Position numbers and translations under genes: made by a program. The notes beneath the pieces are model-generated. The model searched no databases, was not told the origin of the DNA, and saw only the letters and a list, made by a program, of their open reading frames with translations. This document shows positions 63,671-64,000 of a stretch of DNA of 64,000 bases, in pieces (positions within the stretch are counted from its first letter, which is position 1; each line of letters opens with the position of its first letter). The stretch is from Lacticaseibacillus rhamnosus (GTDB lineage: Bacteria; Bacillota; Bacilli; Lactobacillales; Lactobacillaceae): positions 558,001 through 622,000 of the forward strand of contig NZ_LR134331.1 of assembly GCF_900636965.1 (NCBI RefSeq), given 5' to 3'.

Positions 63671-64000
63671 TCACAATCCTAACAAGCGTTTTAACGCAGG
63701 AAGATATTTACGACTGACCGTTAACTTCATGTTATTCGCCATGAAGGCTGTCATGTTCCCGGAAAAAGACGCTTCTAGTGACGTTAAATAATTAATATTC
63801 AAAAGACTGCTTTTCGTTACTTGGATAAATGCTTGCGGGTCAAGTTTGGCCAAGACCGTTTTGAGTTGACCGCGACTTTGATAGACTTCTTGACGGGTAT
63901 GGACGGAAAGCTGATCGCCGTAGACTTCGATAGCCACAATCTCGTTGGTCGGCAAAACAATAACGCGTTCGCCAACGAGTAGGGGTAAGGTTGCGTGGCT
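63671..64000 (-). CDS. LytTR-domain transcriptional regulator, 5' end outside the window
   Basis: The C-terminal part of a LytTR DNA-binding protein. The domain is visible as VAIEVYGDQLSVHTRQEVY, then LDPQAFIQVTKSSLLNINYLTSLE and MKLTVSRKYLPALKRLL. The frame is open to base 64000. It may be a free LytTR regulator of about 150 residues, as in LytTR-DUF3021 pairs. No response-regulator receiver domain can be seen, because the start is missing. Confidence 0.88.
   Translation of the reverse strand, partial: SHATLPLLVGERVIVLPTNEIVAIEVYGDQLSVHTRQEVYQSRGQLKTVLAKLDPQAFIQVTKSSLLNINYLTSLEASFSGNMTAFMANNMKLTVSRKYLPALKRLLGL

Overview
The window reads as chromosomal DNA of a lactic acid bacterium of the Lacticaseibacillus casei/paracasei/rhamnosus group. 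This rests on the gene repertoire (WxL/LPQTG surface clusters, a MetA-family serine acetyltransferase in front of cysK, T-box controlled sulfur and branched-chain amino acid genes, an L-2-hydroxyacid dehydrogenase paralogue, several ABC exporters), strong GGAGG-type ribosome binding sites, GTG/TTG starts and moderate GC. No phage, plasmid, CRISPR array or insertion sequence is visible. It is a metabolic and cell-surface stretch of a core-like chromosome seeded with dispersed palindromic repeats.

Layout. 1-5.8 kb: 3' end of pepN, an APC permease, a GPH-type sugar symporter and a YagU-like membrane protein. 6.1-8.1 kb: a cysteine biosynthesis operon (cysE of MetA type, cysK) preceded by a structured leader with a 26-codon reading frame ending in two Cys codons. 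8.2-9.8 kb: a tRNA-Arg, a GT-A-like protein and a small membrane protein. 9.8-13.0 kb: a Met T-box operon on the minus strand (ABC permease, binding lipoprotein, trans-sulfuration enzyme). 13.3-16.3 kb: a Ser-rich secreted protein and brnQ under an Ile T-box. 16.6-26 kb: two adjacent csc-type (WxL) surface complexes. 26-31.5 kb: EamA transporter, ABC exporter pair, and a vitamin B6 pair (ECF S-component and pyridoxal kinase). 31.8-35.4 kb: metE-metF under a second Met T-box. 35.8-40.7 kb: a heterodimeric ABC exporter and an OFA-family MFS transporter. 41-45.4 kb: the trehalose operon treR-treA-treP. 45.7-51.9 kb: sstT, an APC permease, an LDH-like gene, gdhA and a cold-shock gene. 52-58.4 kb: small membrane protein, OsmC-type peroxidase, ABC-F ribosome-protection-like gene with an attenuator leader, two reductases and an AAT permease. 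58.7-64 kb: a large HTH/basic-linker/DUF3800 protein, a CPA1 Na+/H+ antiporter, and a DUF3021-LytTR pair running off the right end.

How it works together. Sulfur amino acid supply dominates the regulation: a Cys-codon leader upstream of cysE-cysK, and two Met-specifier T-boxes for uptake/trans-sulfuration and for metE-metF. Many other genes import amino acids, peptides' products or sugars (pepN, APC/AAT permeases, sstT, brnQ, tre genes), as expected of an auxotrophic fermenter. The csc clusters make secreted proteins that assemble on the wall through WxL domains, DUF916/DUF3324 partners and LPQTG anchors. A roughly 113-base palindromic repeat occurs six times in full and at least four times in shortened form, with paired changes in its stem arms between copies.
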